In this document: positions 33,153-42,733 of the stretch, one piece after another
Numbering within the stretch: position 1 is the first letter of the stretch
How the letters are laid out: the number at the start of each line of letters is the position of its first letter
Source of the DNA: Akkermansiaceae bacterium
GTDB taxonomy: Bacteria > Verrucomicrobiota > Verrucomicrobiia > Verrucomicrobiales > Akkermansiaceae
DNA length: 64,000 bases
Assembly: GCA_905181965.1 (NCBI GenBank)
Contig: CAJIZY010000012.1
Coordinates: forward strand, 50,821-114,820
Direction of reading: 5' to 3'
Notes under the pieces: generated by a model
What the model was told of the DNA's origin: nothing
Database searches by the model: none
The model's input: the letters and a program-made list of their open reading frames with translations, nothing else
Translations under genes and position numbers: made by a program

Positions 33153-35645
33153 TTATTCGCGAATAATCTGAGCTTTTCCGGTCTTCTGGTAGATCGGGTC
33201 GTTTCCCCCTTTTTCTGGTCGCGTAAAAGGAGAGCTTCGCCATTTTGGTTTCTCATAAGTTCCGGTTCCCCGAAATTGAAAAATACCTTTTAAGGGTTGG
33301 AGGGGAAGGGTGATGAAGCCTAAGAGGCCACGCGCGTTCACTCGTATGGTCATATCTAGTTTTTCGGAGAGGAGGTCAATCCCGCCTTCTCCGGTAAGAA
33401 TGACATTAGTGGAGATGGCTATAAAGTCTTTGGTTGTGAGGAGTCCGTTGGTTACATTGAAATTGGCGGAAGCATCTTTGGCTCGCTCATATCCCACTCC
33501 TTTATCGCCAAGTAATCCAGAGATGATTGGGGAGAGAGGGCCGAGAATGGGAAGTGAAACTAGATTGCCCTGATTGATTGCGAGGAGCCCCTCTGCATTG
33601 AAGCCACTCAATCCATCGGAGTTACCTCGGAAATCAATACTTCCGGTAAGAGTTCCTTTCTCTTCTTCCTTAAATTTGTAGACCTGAGAAAGCTGCTGGA
33701 ATGAAAGGTCATCCCATTTTACAGCGCCACGATACTTTGTTTTTTGCCCTGGGGTAACATCGCAAAAAACTGAGCCTGCGATATTTCCGTTCAAGGTGCC
33801 GCAAGTGAGGTTTTGCACGGTAATTCCGGTTCCCCGAATCGTGAGATCTGCCTTTAGATTTTGAAGAGGAAGATTGGATCCAAGAAAGGGGTAATCGGTT
33901 TGCCCTTCCGTCCTGACTTCCACGATAAAAGAACTCTTATGGCTCTCTCCTTTTTTTTCAGCGAAGGTTCCGTTCAGGGTAAGACGCGGGGGGCTATGAA
34001 AGCGATAAGTCTCCTCGATATGTGTGGCAGTGTTTGGGGCAAAGATTCTTACGATCGGAGTAGCCCAAGCTTTACCTCGAAGATTCTGGATCGTAATAAG
34101 ATTTTTTTCGGGATCATGGAGTATCCGTTCGACATAAATAGAATCAGATGCGGCGCCCTTATGCCGAAGGCGGATACTTTCTTGGTCATCATTAAGAAGT
34201 CCTTCGACCTCAAAGAATTCAGCTTTATCGGGTTCGATTTTATAACTGGTAGAGAGGTGATGAAATCTTGTTCCTTTGTAGGTGAGGTCGTCCAGGAAGA
34301 TTTTACCGGTGGCGGACCAATCGGTGCGATCACCTAAATTTAGAGTGCCAATTACGTCGAGAGCAATCGTTGAGTTTTCGGCGAAAGTAATATGCGCAAG
34401 CGCTTGTTCGAGAGGGCCGTCTTTTTTGATGAATGGCTTGAAGGCCTCCAAGGGGAGCGATGACATCAAATCAAATCGAACTTCATCACCCTGCCTCATA
34501 ATATTGCCGTTCAGATGATCATCTTCGCGAATAATCTCCAGATCTCGAAGGTATAGGTCACCATCTTTCCATGAGAAATCAGAAGATAATTTGTCGAAGT
34601 CGGTTTCAAGGAAAGAGAATTCATTGATGTTTCCGTGGCCGTTAGCGGTGACTAAAAACCCACTGTCCTCCCTAGAGGAGAAGGAACCATTAATTTTTAA
34701 AATCGGCGGAGCCCCCCTGATAGTGAGATCTTTGAGAACCTTCACATCAAAACAGTTATTCAGAAAATCTTGGATATGCAGATCGGAGTTTAAATCAAAG
34801 CGTCCGTCGTTGCTGGAGGTGCACCAATCAGCTTGGCCTGAGGCAGAGCCACTTTCGTCCTGCAGTAAAATTTTATCGAGGGTTACAATTTGGGCCTGCA
34901 GATCGCCCGCTATGAGTAGTTTTCTGACTTTATATTGGCCTCGTTTTAATTGAGCGGCATCTAGCCGAAAAGAGGTTTGAAGCTGCTCGGGAGAACCTAG
35001 GTCTCCTTTGATCTTGAATGCTAGTTGCGGTGGGTCGTCTTCTGAAAAAGTCCAGAGAGCCAATTCGTCGAGTACTTTTTTGAGGACGTGGTTCGACTTA
35101 AGGGTTTCCGCGGGCTTGGGCTCATCATCTTTCGGCTTGGTTTTTGAGATACGAAGGTCGGAGGAAAGGTTGACTCGTAGTCCTTCGATTAATCCGCTTG
35201 CGCCGTCAATGATGATGCGCCCACTTTCGGTGATCTTTACTTTCCCATGAATGTCTCGGGCGATTACGTTTCGTCCGTCCTGATCGATTGGAATATGGGC
35301 GGTTCCGTCGATTATCATTAGGCTGTGGAGTTTAAATTTCCCTCGAAGCGCCTTGGTTTTGTCAAGATCTAGGGCTATTTCGCTACCCTCAAGAATCGGA
35401 ACTAATTGACCTTCATCACTGTAGAATGAAACGTCTGTTGCAACCAATCCTTGTTTGAAGTCGAAGCGAAGAGTTTCGAATGAGAGGTGAACTCCTTTAT
35501 TGGCGAGTTCACTTTTTAACCAATCACCGTAGCGACCAGGAAAGCCAACTTGATTAAGGTAGATTAAGCCGCCTACGATTGTCAGACCGATCAGCGTAAA
35601 CGAGAGCAGGAGTGCGGTTCGAGCAACGCGGATGGTTCGGATCAT
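33153..35645 (-). CDS. AsmA-like / DUF3971-type large envelope protein
   Basis: An 830-residue protein from the ATG at 35643-35645. MIRTIRVARTALLLSFTLIGL is an N-terminal membrane anchor, followed by a very long beta-rich periplasmic region without sharp motifs. A late segment (GLSGFNAEGLLAINQGNLVSLP, then VILTGEGGIDLLSEKLDMTI) matches the AsmA C-terminal-like domain. Large AsmA-like proteins are thought to form hydrophobic grooves that help phospholipids cross to the outer membrane. The frame is open farther upstream but those residues are Ser/Pro/Arg-rich and antisense-like over moxR, so they are excluded. It ends 67 bp from the avtA stop (convergent). Confidence 0.8.
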   Translation of the reverse strand: MIRTIRVARTALLLSFTLIGLTIVGGLIYLNQVGFPGRYGDWLKSELANKGVHLSFETLRFDFKQGLVATDVSFYSDEGQLVPILEGSEIALDLDKTKALRGKFKLHSLMIIDGTAHIPIDQDGRNVIARDIHGKVKITESGRIIIDGASGLIEGLRVNLSSDLRISKTKPKDDEPKPAETLKSNHVLKKVLDELALWTFSEDDPPQLAFKIKGDLGSPEQLQTSFRLDAAQLKRGQYKVRKLLIAGDLQAQIVTLDKILLQDESGSASGQADWCTSSNDGRFDLNSDLHIQDFLNNCFDVKVLKDLTIRGAPPILKINGSFSSREDSGFLVTANGHGNINEFSFLETDFDKLSSDFSWKDGDLYLRDLEIIREDDHLNGNIMRQGDEVRFDLMSSLPLEAFKPFIKKDGPLEQALAHITFAENSTIALDVIGTLNLGDRTDWSATGKIFLDDLTYKGTRFHHLSTSYKIEPDKAEFFEVEGLLNDDQESIRLRHKGAASDSIYVERILHDPEKNLITIQNLRGKAWATPIVRIFAPNTATHIEETYRFHSPPRLTLNGTFAEKKGESHKSSFIVEVRTEGQTDYPFLGSNLPLQNLKADLTIRGTGITVQNLTCGTLNGNIAGSVFCDVTPGQKTKYRGAVKWDDLSFQQLSQVYKFKEEEKGTLTGSIDFRGNSDGLSGFNAEGLLAINQGNLVSLPILGPLSPIISGLLGDKGVGYERAKDASANFNVTNGLLTTKDFIAISTNVILTGEGGIDLLSEKLDMTIRVNARGLLGFITLPLQPLKGIFQFRGTGTYEKPKWRSSPFTRPEKGGNDPIYQKTGKAQIIRE

Positions 35646-35689
35646 TAATTGCAGTTTATGCTGAATTAAAAATGTGCTCAATGCTTGAA

Positions 35690-36517
35690 TCAAGGGACAG
35701 GCGTCTGTTCTAGAACTGCCTGAAGGAGGTGATCGCGATCGGGAGCATCTTCGGTGAGAAGGCGATGGCGTAAAACGTGGGGAAAGATTTTCTGAACGTG
35801 ATCCGGATGGATTGATTCTTGATTGTCGAGAAAGGCAGCAGCTTGGGCTGCTCTTTGAAGGGCAAGGGTGGCTCGAGTTGAAACGGAATGATCTTGGCCG
35901 ATTATGGATCGGGTTGTTTGACAAAGCGCAAGAAGGTATCGTTGCAAAGTGTCCGATACGGAAACCTTCGAGGTTCTGGCTTGGAGCTGGATTAGTTGCT
36001 CTAACGAAATGACGGGCTCCGAAGCTTGGGTGGATTTCCCCCCTGCATGAAAGCGTAGGATTTCTAATTGAGTTTGGTCATCCGGGAGGCCCATTGGGAT
36101 TGAGAGCAGGAATCGATCGAGTTGGGGTTCTGGAAGTGGAAAGGTGCCGGTTGAAGAGGTGTCGTTTTGGGTCGCAATAACAAGAAATGGATCAGCAAGT
36201 TTACGGGTTGAGCCATCGATGGTGACTTGTTGCTCGTTCATGGCTTCGAGCAGGGACGATTGGGTGCGGGGTGAAGCCCGGTTGATTTCGTCTGCTAACA
36301 CAAAGTTTGCAAAAATAGGCCCTGCGATAAATTCGAAGTCACCGTACTCATCTAATATTTCAGACCCTAGAATATCACTGGGCATTAAATCTGGGGTGAA
36401 TTGAATACGCTTAAACCCTAGACCCAAAGCCTGAGAAACTGTATTTACTAGTAATGTTTTAGCAAGTCCTGGAACGCCAATTAAAAGTGCATGTCCTCCA
36501 GAGAATACAGACAGCAA
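35690..36517 (-). CDS. MoxR-family AAA+ ATPase, N-terminus missing
   Basis: A AAA+ ATPase of the MoxR group, which act as chaperones for maturation of membrane or metal-containing complexes. Walker A is GVPGLAKT, Walker B is VLADEINRASPRTQSSLLEAM, followed by LVIATQNDTSSTGTFPLPE (sensor 1) and QLDRFLLS (arginine finger region). The homologous sequence actually begins upstream of the only start codon (TTG at 36515-36517), with S-V-G-Q-D-A-V-V-E-Q directly behind the in-frame TAA of the preceding gene. The usual first 35-45 residues before the VGQ motif do not exist. This looks like an abrupt junction by deletion or misassembly at about 36550. The downstream partner genes usual for MoxR (DUF58, von Willebrand proteins) are absent. 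Confidence 0.8.
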   Translation of the reverse strand: MLSVFSGGHALLIGVPGLAKTLLVNTVSQALGLGFKRIQFTPDLMPSDILGSEILDEYGDFEFIAGPIFANFVLADEINRASPRTQSSLLEAMNEQQVTIDGSTRKLADPFLVIATQNDTSSTGTFPLPEPQLDRFLLSIPMGLPDDQTQLEILRFHAGGKSTQASEPVISLEQLIQLQARTSKVSVSDTLQRYLLALCQTTRSIIGQDHSVSTRATLALQRAAQAAAFLDNQESIHPDHVQKIFPHVLRHRLLTEDAPDRDHLLQAVLEQTPVP

Positions 36518-36550
36518 TACCTGTTCTACAACCGCATCCTGTCCTACAGA

Positions 36551-37435
36551 TTACTTATTAGTCTTTAATTTCTTTGGTCGGAATTCCGAATATGGCTCTT
36601 CAGCCGGAATGACTTCCCGGATTTTAAGGAGTGGGAGGACATCGTCTTCTACCGTTTCAAAAGTGAGCGTGCCACTAGCTTTCACCCAGTCTTCAACTTG
36701 AGGACGGTTGGCTTCTTCTGGGAATTCCAGAGAGACGCCAACGATTTGAAGGTCGGCTGCGCAGCAGGTGATGATGGATCGGAAAATGCGGAGACGATCA
36801 CCGGATGCATTATTTATTTTTTCAGGTGCGATCCTTCCTTCAAGTTCGACCGGGAGTCCCTCGAAGATATCCTGAATTTCGAGATCTCCAGCAGCGTAGT
36901 AGGCAGAGATCATCCGAAGTTGAAATTCGCCATGTTCGTTTTTTGGGACATTTTTTTCAAGGTCCTGCCGGGTGAAGGGTGGGAGATTGGCGCTAGTGAG
37001 AGCCGGTTTTTCATAAAGTCCTTTTTTTGCCATGCCTCCGTTGGAAAGTTTATCTTGGGTGTAAGTCATCGCCAAGATGAGGGGGGTAAGGGTTAGGAAA
37101 ATGGTAATGAAGGGGCCATGGCCCTCTTCGTGATCATGATGGCAGTGATCCCCGTGGTCATGACAGTCGTTATGATCGTGGGGATGTTGATCACCATCAT
37201 GATCCCCGTGGTCATGGCAACATGACTTCGATTTTTCAGTTTTATTGGATTTCGATTTTGGGTTGATGAGCGAGTAGGCTCCGAGAATCAACATGCCGAT
37301 TCCACCGATCATAATGAAGTGGTGGAAGCCGATATCAAGGTAGTCACGGATTCTGGTTGAGTGATAAAAATAGATCAGGAGACCACCCCAGAGGCAGGCG
37401 AGGAATCCGAAGAGACGGGTGTCTAGAGAAGTCAT
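36551..37435 (-). CDS. TIGR03943-family putative permease subunit with His-rich metal-binding segment
   Basis: A 294-residue protein with two N-terminal helices (FGFLACLWGGLLIYFY and FIMIGGIGMLILGAYSL). A His/Asp-rich stretch of about 35 residues (starting CCHDHGDHDGDQHPHDHND) follows, then another helix (FITIFLTLTPLILAMTY) and a C-terminal domain. That domain includes RIFRSIITCCAADLQIVGV, the conserved CC-AD motif of the TIGR03943/DUF1980 family (YcgQ-like). This family always travels with a DUF318 permease, here the gene directly upstream, overlapping by 4 bp. The His/Asp run implies binding of a divalent metal such as zinc or nickel. Transport direction and substrate are inferred, not shown. 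Confidence 0.85.
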   Translation of the reverse strand: MTSLDTRLFGFLACLWGGLLIYFYHSTRIRDYLDIGFHHFIMIGGIGMLILGAYSLINPKSKSNKTEKSKSCCHDHGDHDGDQHPHDHNDCHDHGDHCHHDHEEGHGPFITIFLTLTPLILAMTYTQDKLSNGGMAKKGLYEKPALTSANLPPFTRQDLEKNVPKNEHGEFQLRMISAYYAAGDLEIQDIFEGLPVELEGRIAPEKINNASGDRLRIFRSIITCCAADLQIVGVSLEFPEEANRPQVEDWVKASGTLTFETVEDDVLPLLKIREVIPAEEPYSEFRPKKLKTNK

Positions 37436-38373
37436 GGTGCCAAGGGGATTTCTGTTTGTTGAGACATCCAGCCAGGGAGGATTTTTGTCTCAAAGAGAAT
37501 ACTTAATGCTCCAGTCAAAATGAAGATGGCGACAAAGAGGAAGAGGATGAACTTCCACTTGAAAACAGTGGAGTAAAGGAAGATTAACTTGGCGTCCATC
37601 ATAGGGCCAAAAACCATGAAAGCGAGTTTGGGTCCGTATTTAAAGTTATGAAAATTCGCGGCGATGAAGGCGTCCGAAGTTGAGCAAAGTGAAAGCACGA
37701 AAGCTAGGAACATCATGCCAATCGATCCTACGATCGAATTATTAGCAAGCTCCTTCCAGAAGTCATCAGTGGGGTCGATAACAGTGGTTTTTAAAATAGC
37801 GGTTAGGACAACGCCGATGCAGAAGTAGAGTCCCACATCCATGAGGTCTCGTAGCGAATTATTGAGCGCGGCGTTAAGATTTCGTGGGTGGTGATGTTCA
37901 TCGCCATTCTCTGTTTTGACAGATGACTTGAGGAAAAAACTGTGAGCCTTGCGTGCGACAATTAAGGCAATGAAGACCGCAATCATATAGCCCATGGCAA
38001 GTCTCGAAATTGCGATCTCTGGTGAATTATTAAATGCTTTGTAGGTGCTGATTGCCGTTACGGGATTAAAGATTGGAGCAGCTAGCATATAGGCGAGTGC
38101 ACAGGAGACCGGGAGCCCATTTTTCATAAGCCGACGGATTACTGGCACGACGGCGCATTCGCAGACTGGAAAAACAGCACCCAAAAGTCCGCTTATCAGA
38201 ACAGCGAGGGTGTTATTCTTAGGAAGGATTTTCGCGAAGGCCCCACGCGGTAAATAGGTGCCGAGGAATCCGCTGACGAGGGTGCCAAGGAAGATGAAAG
38301 GAAGGCCCTCCAAAAAAATTGCGAGGAACTCATAAGAGCCATCTGCGAGTTGATCCTGCCGTTCCTGAGTCAC
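37432..38373 (-). CDS. DUF318/UPF0718 family permease (ArsP_1-like, YcgR-type)
   Basis: A 313-residue integral membrane protein of about eight helices. Typical blocks are GFLGTYLPRG, GLLGAVFPVCECAVVPVIRR (conserved C-x-C), GLPVSCALAYMLAAPIFNPV, then SLCSTSDAFIAANF and LAFMVFGPMMDAKLIFLYST. The family includes permeases predicted to move organoarsenicals or metals; this subset pairs with TIGR03943 proteins. The stop codon region overlaps the next gene's start by 4 bp (37432-37435), a classic translational coupling. A 217-bp upstream intergenic region with no other gene should contain the promoter. Confidence 0.87.
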   Translation of the reverse strand: MTQERQDQLADGSYEFLAIFLEGLPFIFLGTLVSGFLGTYLPRGAFAKILPKNNTLAVLISGLLGAVFPVCECAVVPVIRRLMKNGLPVSCALAYMLAAPIFNPVTAISTYKAFNNSPEIAISRLAMGYMIAVFIALIVARKAHSFFLKSSVKTENGDEHHHPRNLNAALNNSLRDLMDVGLYFCIGVVLTAILKTTVIDPTDDFWKELANNSIVGSIGMMFLAFVLSLCSTSDAFIAANFHNFKYGPKLAFMVFGPMMDAKLIFLYSTVFKWKFILFLFVAIFILTGALSILFETKILPGWMSQQTEIPLAP

Positions 38374-38590
38374 TGGACTGATTCAAGCGTAAAGGGGGGA
38401 TGTTACTCCAACAAAAAAGCGGACTGATTGATCTACTTTTAGAAAAATCTTCCTAAAATTATACCTCGCTCATGCTTAATCCTTGGATTTCGCTTTAATT
38501 TGTGGGCCCGTAATTGTGGGTGAATAATTTCAGGGGGCTTGGCGACTGCGTTATCCTTGCGTTTTTTGTGAGGAAAATGACCCCATTCTT

Positions 38591-40009
38591 CTACTTAAGT
38601 AAGTCATGAATGATTTCTCCGTGGACGTCGGTTAGGCGAAAGTCTCGACCGCTGTAACGATAGGTAAGTTTTTCGTGATTGAAGCCGAGTTGGTGGAGCA
38701 TAGTCGCATGGAGGTCGTGCACATGGACCTTGTCTTTTACAGCTTGAAAACCGAAGTCATCGGTAGCGCCGTGAACATATCCCCCTTTGACGCCGCCACC
38801 TGCCATCCAGGTCGTGAAGCCATAGTGATTGTGGTCGCGCCCGTTGATCTTTCCGGCATTTGTTCCTTCCTTTGGCATTTCGACGACCGGAGTTCGGCCA
38901 AATTCTCCTCCCCAGAGGACGAGGGTTTCGTCGAGCATTCCACGTTGTTTAAGATCAATTAAGAGAGCCCCAATAGCCTGATCACATTCTTTAGCCAGCC
39001 GGCGATGGTTCTTCTCAAGGTCATCGTGATTGTCCCAGGGTTGACCCGCTCCATGCCAAACTTGCACGAAGCGAACTCCGCGTTCAACGAGCCGACGGGT
39101 GATTAGCATTTGGCGCCCTTGCAAGGTGTCCCCATAAAGTTCGCGGATGTATTCCGGTTCGAGGCTGACGTCGAAAGCATCGGTTGCTTCAAGTTGCATA
39201 CGGTAGGCGAGTTCGAAGCTCTCGAGGCGCGCCTCAAGATCGGAATCAGAGTTCCGATTCTTGGAGTGTTCTTCGTTCAAATGGAGGAGGAAATCTAGTT
39301 GATCGCGCTGCCGCTTGCGAGACAGGTGGGTCGGAGTGACGTGATCAATGAGTTTTCGAGGGTCGGTTGTCTTGGAGTCGACGTAGGTTCCTTGGTAGGC
39401 CGCGGGAAGGAATCCGGATTGCCAGTTTTGAGTGCGGGAGATTGGGTATCCGCCGGGGCACATTGTCACGAATCCGGGGAGATTTTGGTTTTCGGTTCCT
39501 AGACCATAAGTCACCCATGAACCGACGCTTGGGCGTGATAGTCGTGAATCGCCACAATTCATCAAGAGTAAGGATGGTTCGTGGTTAGGGACATCAGCAT
39601 GCATCGAACGTATGACGCAGAGTTCGTCCGCCGATTTGGCGACATTGGGGAAAAGTTCCGAGATTTCTAGGCCGGATTCCCCGTGCTTTTTGAATTTAAA
39701 GGGTGAGCCTAGAGCGACGCCGGTGGGGCGCTCGGTTTTGAGCTCAAGGGGAATCTTTTTGTTGTGGTATTTGGTGAGCTCGGGTTTGGGATCAAAAGTG
39801 TCAACTTGAGATGGGCCTCCATTCATGAAGAGATGAATGACGGCTTTTGCTTTTCCCTCGGTCTGCGATTGGCGGGGCGCAAGCGGGCTGATTGATTGGC
39901 CGCTGAGTGTGGGGACGGCGAGGGCGCCGAGGCCCATTCCGCAGCGCTGAAGAAAATCGCGCCGCGAAGTGACGAAGCCACCGTGTCCGAAGGAATGATG
40001 TCCACTCAT
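38591..40009 (-). CDS. DUF1501 protein with Tat-type signal (copy 1)
   Basis: A 472-residue member of the DUF1501 (sulfatase-like fold) family abundant in Planctomycetes and Verrucomicrobia. The N-terminus carries a twin-arginine signal (TSRRDFLQRCGMGLGALAVP). The domain has HLFMNGGPSQVDTFDPKPEL, GLGTENQNLPGFVTM, GVRFVQVWHGAGQPWDNHDD, LWGGEFGRTPVVE and the terminal LHQLGFNHEKLTYRYSGRD. The active-site residues of true sulfatases are not conserved in this family and its function is unknown. It lies 3 bp downstream of a DUF1549/DUF1553 gene, the usual partner. Confidence 0.9.
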   Translation of the reverse strand: MSGHHSFGHGGFVTSRRDFLQRCGMGLGALAVPTLSGQSISPLAPRQSQTEGKAKAVIHLFMNGGPSQVDTFDPKPELTKYHNKKIPLELKTERPTGVALGSPFKFKKHGESGLEISELFPNVAKSADELCVIRSMHADVPNHEPSLLLMNCGDSRLSRPSVGSWVTYGLGTENQNLPGFVTMCPGGYPISRTQNWQSGFLPAAYQGTYVDSKTTDPRKLIDHVTPTHLSRKRQRDQLDFLLHLNEEHSKNRNSDSDLEARLESFELAYRMQLEATDAFDVSLEPEYIRELYGDTLQGRQMLITRRLVERGVRFVQVWHGAGQPWDNHDDLEKNHRRLAKECDQAIGALLIDLKQRGMLDETLVLWGGEFGRTPVVEMPKEGTNAGKINGRDHNHYGFTTWMAGGGVKGGYVHGATDDFGFQAVKDKVHVHDLHATMLHQLGFNHEKLTYRYSGRDFRLTDVHGEIIHDLLK

Positions 40010-40012
40010 AGT

Positions 40013-42424
40013 TCAATCAATATAGAAGAATTCGTTGCTCAAAAGCAGCGTTTGTGCAAGTTGGGCTTGGGGTGCAAGGCCGGGTCCAGAGAAATCATTT
40101 TCAGCATCTGAGATGAGGCCCTTTAGATCGGATATTTTTGGTGCCCAGCGAAAGGAATCAAATGCAACCTCGTCCCGACTATCGGCGACAAACCATAATT
40201 CGTCACCTTCTTTTACTTCGATCCCTTTAAGTTTGGTAGGGACGCCTTCGGTTGGGTTAAGGGTCCATTCGCCAAGGATTTCTCCATCTGGTTTCATGAT
40301 GCGAGCGATGAGGCCATTCCCTTTTTTACTTGGTGCGACAAAGCTTCCCGTGATGTTGACTTTCCCACTTTCTATTGCGGTCCATTTAAGGGTGGCATGT
40401 TTATCGGTCTCGGGGTGTCCGCCGTTTGAAGTCCAATTGAGCCAGCCAAGGGTTTGGTCGGGAAGCTCCTGTGTTCCTCTCCATCGACCTTTTTCGAAGT
40501 GGGGAAGGGGTTTGAATAAAAGGGAACCTTTTTGAAGGTATCCGTAATCCCAGGCTCCTGAGGTGCGACTGCTTTGGGCTCGGCCAAGCCATGCCTCGGC
40601 TGAATCAATTTCAATCGTGGTGGGATCACGTTGGAGGATGGTTCGGTAGATGGCCTTGATGGAGGAGGTTTGTTTGGCAATGGCTCGTGCTTCTCCAAGA
40701 AGAAATGGGCTGTTCATAAGGTAGAGAGCCTGAGTTGGTGTCGTGGTGGTCGTGCGCTTCATCAGGGCTTCCTCGGAACCGGGGAAATCAAAGGCTCGCA
40801 TGACTGAGGGAAGGAAACCGCGCCGCGTCTTAGCATAAATAGTCCGACGTCCCTCATACGGAGGCTGGTCAAGATTGAAGGGTTTACCTCCCATTTTACG
40901 CACTAGGCGACCACTGACCTGAAGGGCTGAGTCGCGCCAGGCTTCCAGATCCTTTCGCTGACGATTAGCTCGGGCGTGGTAGATGTTTGAGGGATCTTTC
41001 TCTCGAAGTTCGGGCGTGGTCTGGCTAGATCTTTGAAATGTCTCTGAAGTAATAATATGTTTGATGAGCGCCTTGGTGGACCATTTGTTATTCGTGAGGA
41101 AAAGAGCAAGGGAATCGAGAAGTTCCAGCTGAATCGGTCTTTCGGTTTGTGGTCCGAAGTCGCCTGGTGAATTAACGATGGGTGAGCCAGTGAGGTGCAT
41201 CCAGACGCGATTTGCCCAGACGCGTGAAGTAAGGGGGTTCCGGTTGTCGGTGAGCCGATGCGCAAACTCAAGTCGGCCTGACCCTTTGGTGAAGTGTTCG
41301 TCCTTTTCACGGAAGATGGAAAGAAAGGCTCGAAAGACGGACTCGCCTTGCGTGCGGGGGTTTCCCCGTTCGTGGATCCGTGGGTTGACTGGGTGCGGTT
41401 TTTCCCTGAGCACCATGGCCCGTGGAATTGCATAGGGAGAGTTGGCTTGAAGGCGAGTTACAATACCGGTGAGCTTACGAAATTGATCGCGTTGTGTTTG
41501 GTTTAATTTGGTTCCTGAAGGCAGATTGAAATTCAGGTGATTTGTGGGTGTTTTGTAACTGGGAACGCATTTCTCAACGTGTTTGTGCACCGCTAGGGCT
41601 TTTTTCTTCAATTCTGAGCGGTAAGCAATTGCTCCGGGTTCCTGGGAAGGTTCGGCGATGACTGGGAGCTCTTTAGGAACGAGAGAGCTATTGAAAACAC
41701 CATAGAGGGCGTAGTAATCTGCGGTGGGAATAGGATCAGTTTTGTGATCGTGGCAGCGTGCGCAGGCGACGGTGAGGCCCATTGTGCTTCGGGTGGCGAC
41801 ATCGATCCGATCAGCGATGACGAGGTGGTTTTGCCCCCCCTGATAGGCGCGGCCAACGGTCAGAAATCCCAGGGCGGCGAGTTCCTCACGTGGAAGGTCC
41901 ATTAAGTCGGCTGCAATCTGGTAATGGAGAAATTGATCGTAGGGAAGAGATTCATTGAAGGCACGAATGACCCAGTCGCGATAAGTAAAAGCGTAAGGAA
42001 AGTCCTCATTGTCTGGCAGGGCAGCGCCGCGTGTGTCGGCATAGCGAGCTACGTCCAGCCAATGACGGCCCCATTTTTCGCCAAAGCTTGGGCGATCCAA
42101 AAGATCTTCAGTGAGATGAGCGAGCCAATTAGCGCGAGTGTCGGCGATCCACCGGGCCTTTTCCTTTGGGGTTGGTAAGAGTCCAGTGATAACGTGAAAG
42201 ATACGGCGAATGAGAACTTCGCGAGGAGCCTTTGGGACAGCCACAAGCTTTACCTTGGTAAGCTTTGAATTGATCAATCGGTCAATTGAACCTTCGTTAG
42301 CGACTGGCATCTTGAAGGCCCAGTGTTCTCCGTTGGGAGGCTGCTTCTGGGGTGTGGGTGAATTTTCGAAACCAAGAGCCAAAGAGCCAGTGAGGCAAAG
42401 GAAAATGGAAACGAAGTGGAGCAT
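40013..42424 (-). CDS. DUF1549-DUF1553 protein (copy 1)
   Basis: An 803-residue exported protein with a signal peptide (MLHFVSIFLCLTGSLALG). The N-terminal DUF1549 domain is seen in IRRIFHVITGLLPTPKEKAR, KWGRHWLDVARYADTRG and VACARCHDHKTDPIPTADYY, and includes a CxxCH that may bind heme or metal. The C-terminal DUF1553 domain has LTSRVWANRVWMHLTGSPIV and RSSQTTPELREKDPSNIYH. Unlike copy 2 it has no separate N-terminal cytochrome c domain. These proteins pair with DUF1501 proteins and are suspected in surface glycan or sulfated compound use, without proof. It is divergent from fabI. Confidence 0.88.
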   Translation of the reverse strand: MLHFVSIFLCLTGSLALGFENSPTPQKQPPNGEHWAFKMPVANEGSIDRLINSKLTKVKLVAVPKAPREVLIRRIFHVITGLLPTPKEKARWIADTRANWLAHLTEDLLDRPSFGEKWGRHWLDVARYADTRGAALPDNEDFPYAFTYRDWVIRAFNESLPYDQFLHYQIAADLMDLPREELAALGFLTVGRAYQGGQNHLVIADRIDVATRSTMGLTVACARCHDHKTDPIPTADYYALYGVFNSSLVPKELPVIAEPSQEPGAIAYRSELKKKALAVHKHVEKCVPSYKTPTNHLNFNLPSGTKLNQTQRDQFRKLTGIVTRLQANSPYAIPRAMVLREKPHPVNPRIHERGNPRTQGESVFRAFLSIFREKDEHFTKGSGRLEFAHRLTDNRNPLTSRVWANRVWMHLTGSPIVNSPGDFGPQTERPIQLELLDSLALFLTNNKWSTKALIKHIITSETFQRSSQTTPELREKDPSNIYHARANRQRKDLEAWRDSALQVSGRLVRKMGGKPFNLDQPPYEGRRTIYAKTRRGFLPSVMRAFDFPGSEEALMKRTTTTTPTQALYLMNSPFLLGEARAIAKQTSSIKAIYRTILQRDPTTIEIDSAEAWLGRAQSSRTSGAWDYGYLQKGSLLFKPLPHFEKGRWRGTQELPDQTLGWLNWTSNGGHPETDKHATLKWTAIESGKVNITGSFVAPSKKGNGLIARIMKPDGEILGEWTLNPTEGVPTKLKGIEVKEGDELWFVADSRDEVAFDSFRWAPKISDLKGLISDAENDFSGPGLAPQAQLAQTLLLSNEFFYID

Positions 42425-42733
42425 AGCGGATTTACCGAGTGATAGATCGATGTCTTTCAGGTCGGGATATAATTGAGAGGATTTAGAATGCTTAGTGTTA
42501 ACGGTTTCTATCGCAAGCCAGAATGGGATTATTCATTTATCAAACCGGGAGGGTCCTAGGTGGGCGTCAGTAGATTGAGTTCTTGGTTTTCCAAAAAGAT
42601 GAGACGACTTATGATGGTTGATGGCTGGTGGCCCCTTGAGAGTGGAATTTCGAATGCCTTTTAACACTGAGAGCACATCCTAGCGTCGCAAAATCATTGC
42701 TATTTGCAAGCGATTTGAGAGAACCTACCGCGT
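42425..42733. other. Divergent intergenic region between DUF1553 gene and fabI
   Basis: 309 bp with no plausible gene. It must carry promoters for both flanking genes. A TATAAT on the plus strand at 42468-42473 has no good -35 partner at 16-18 bp, so I do not call it. No terminator or conserved RNA element is seen. Confidence 0.4.

Noticed and set aside
35646..35924. N-terminal extension of the AsmA-like gene
   Set aside because: The extra 93 residues are Ser/Pro/Arg-rich and lie over the MoxR C-terminal coding sequence; the membrane anchor begins at the ATG at 35645.
42468..42473. TATAAT as fabI promoter -10
   Set aside because: No acceptable -35 at 16-18 bp and it would leave a leader of about 250 bases.
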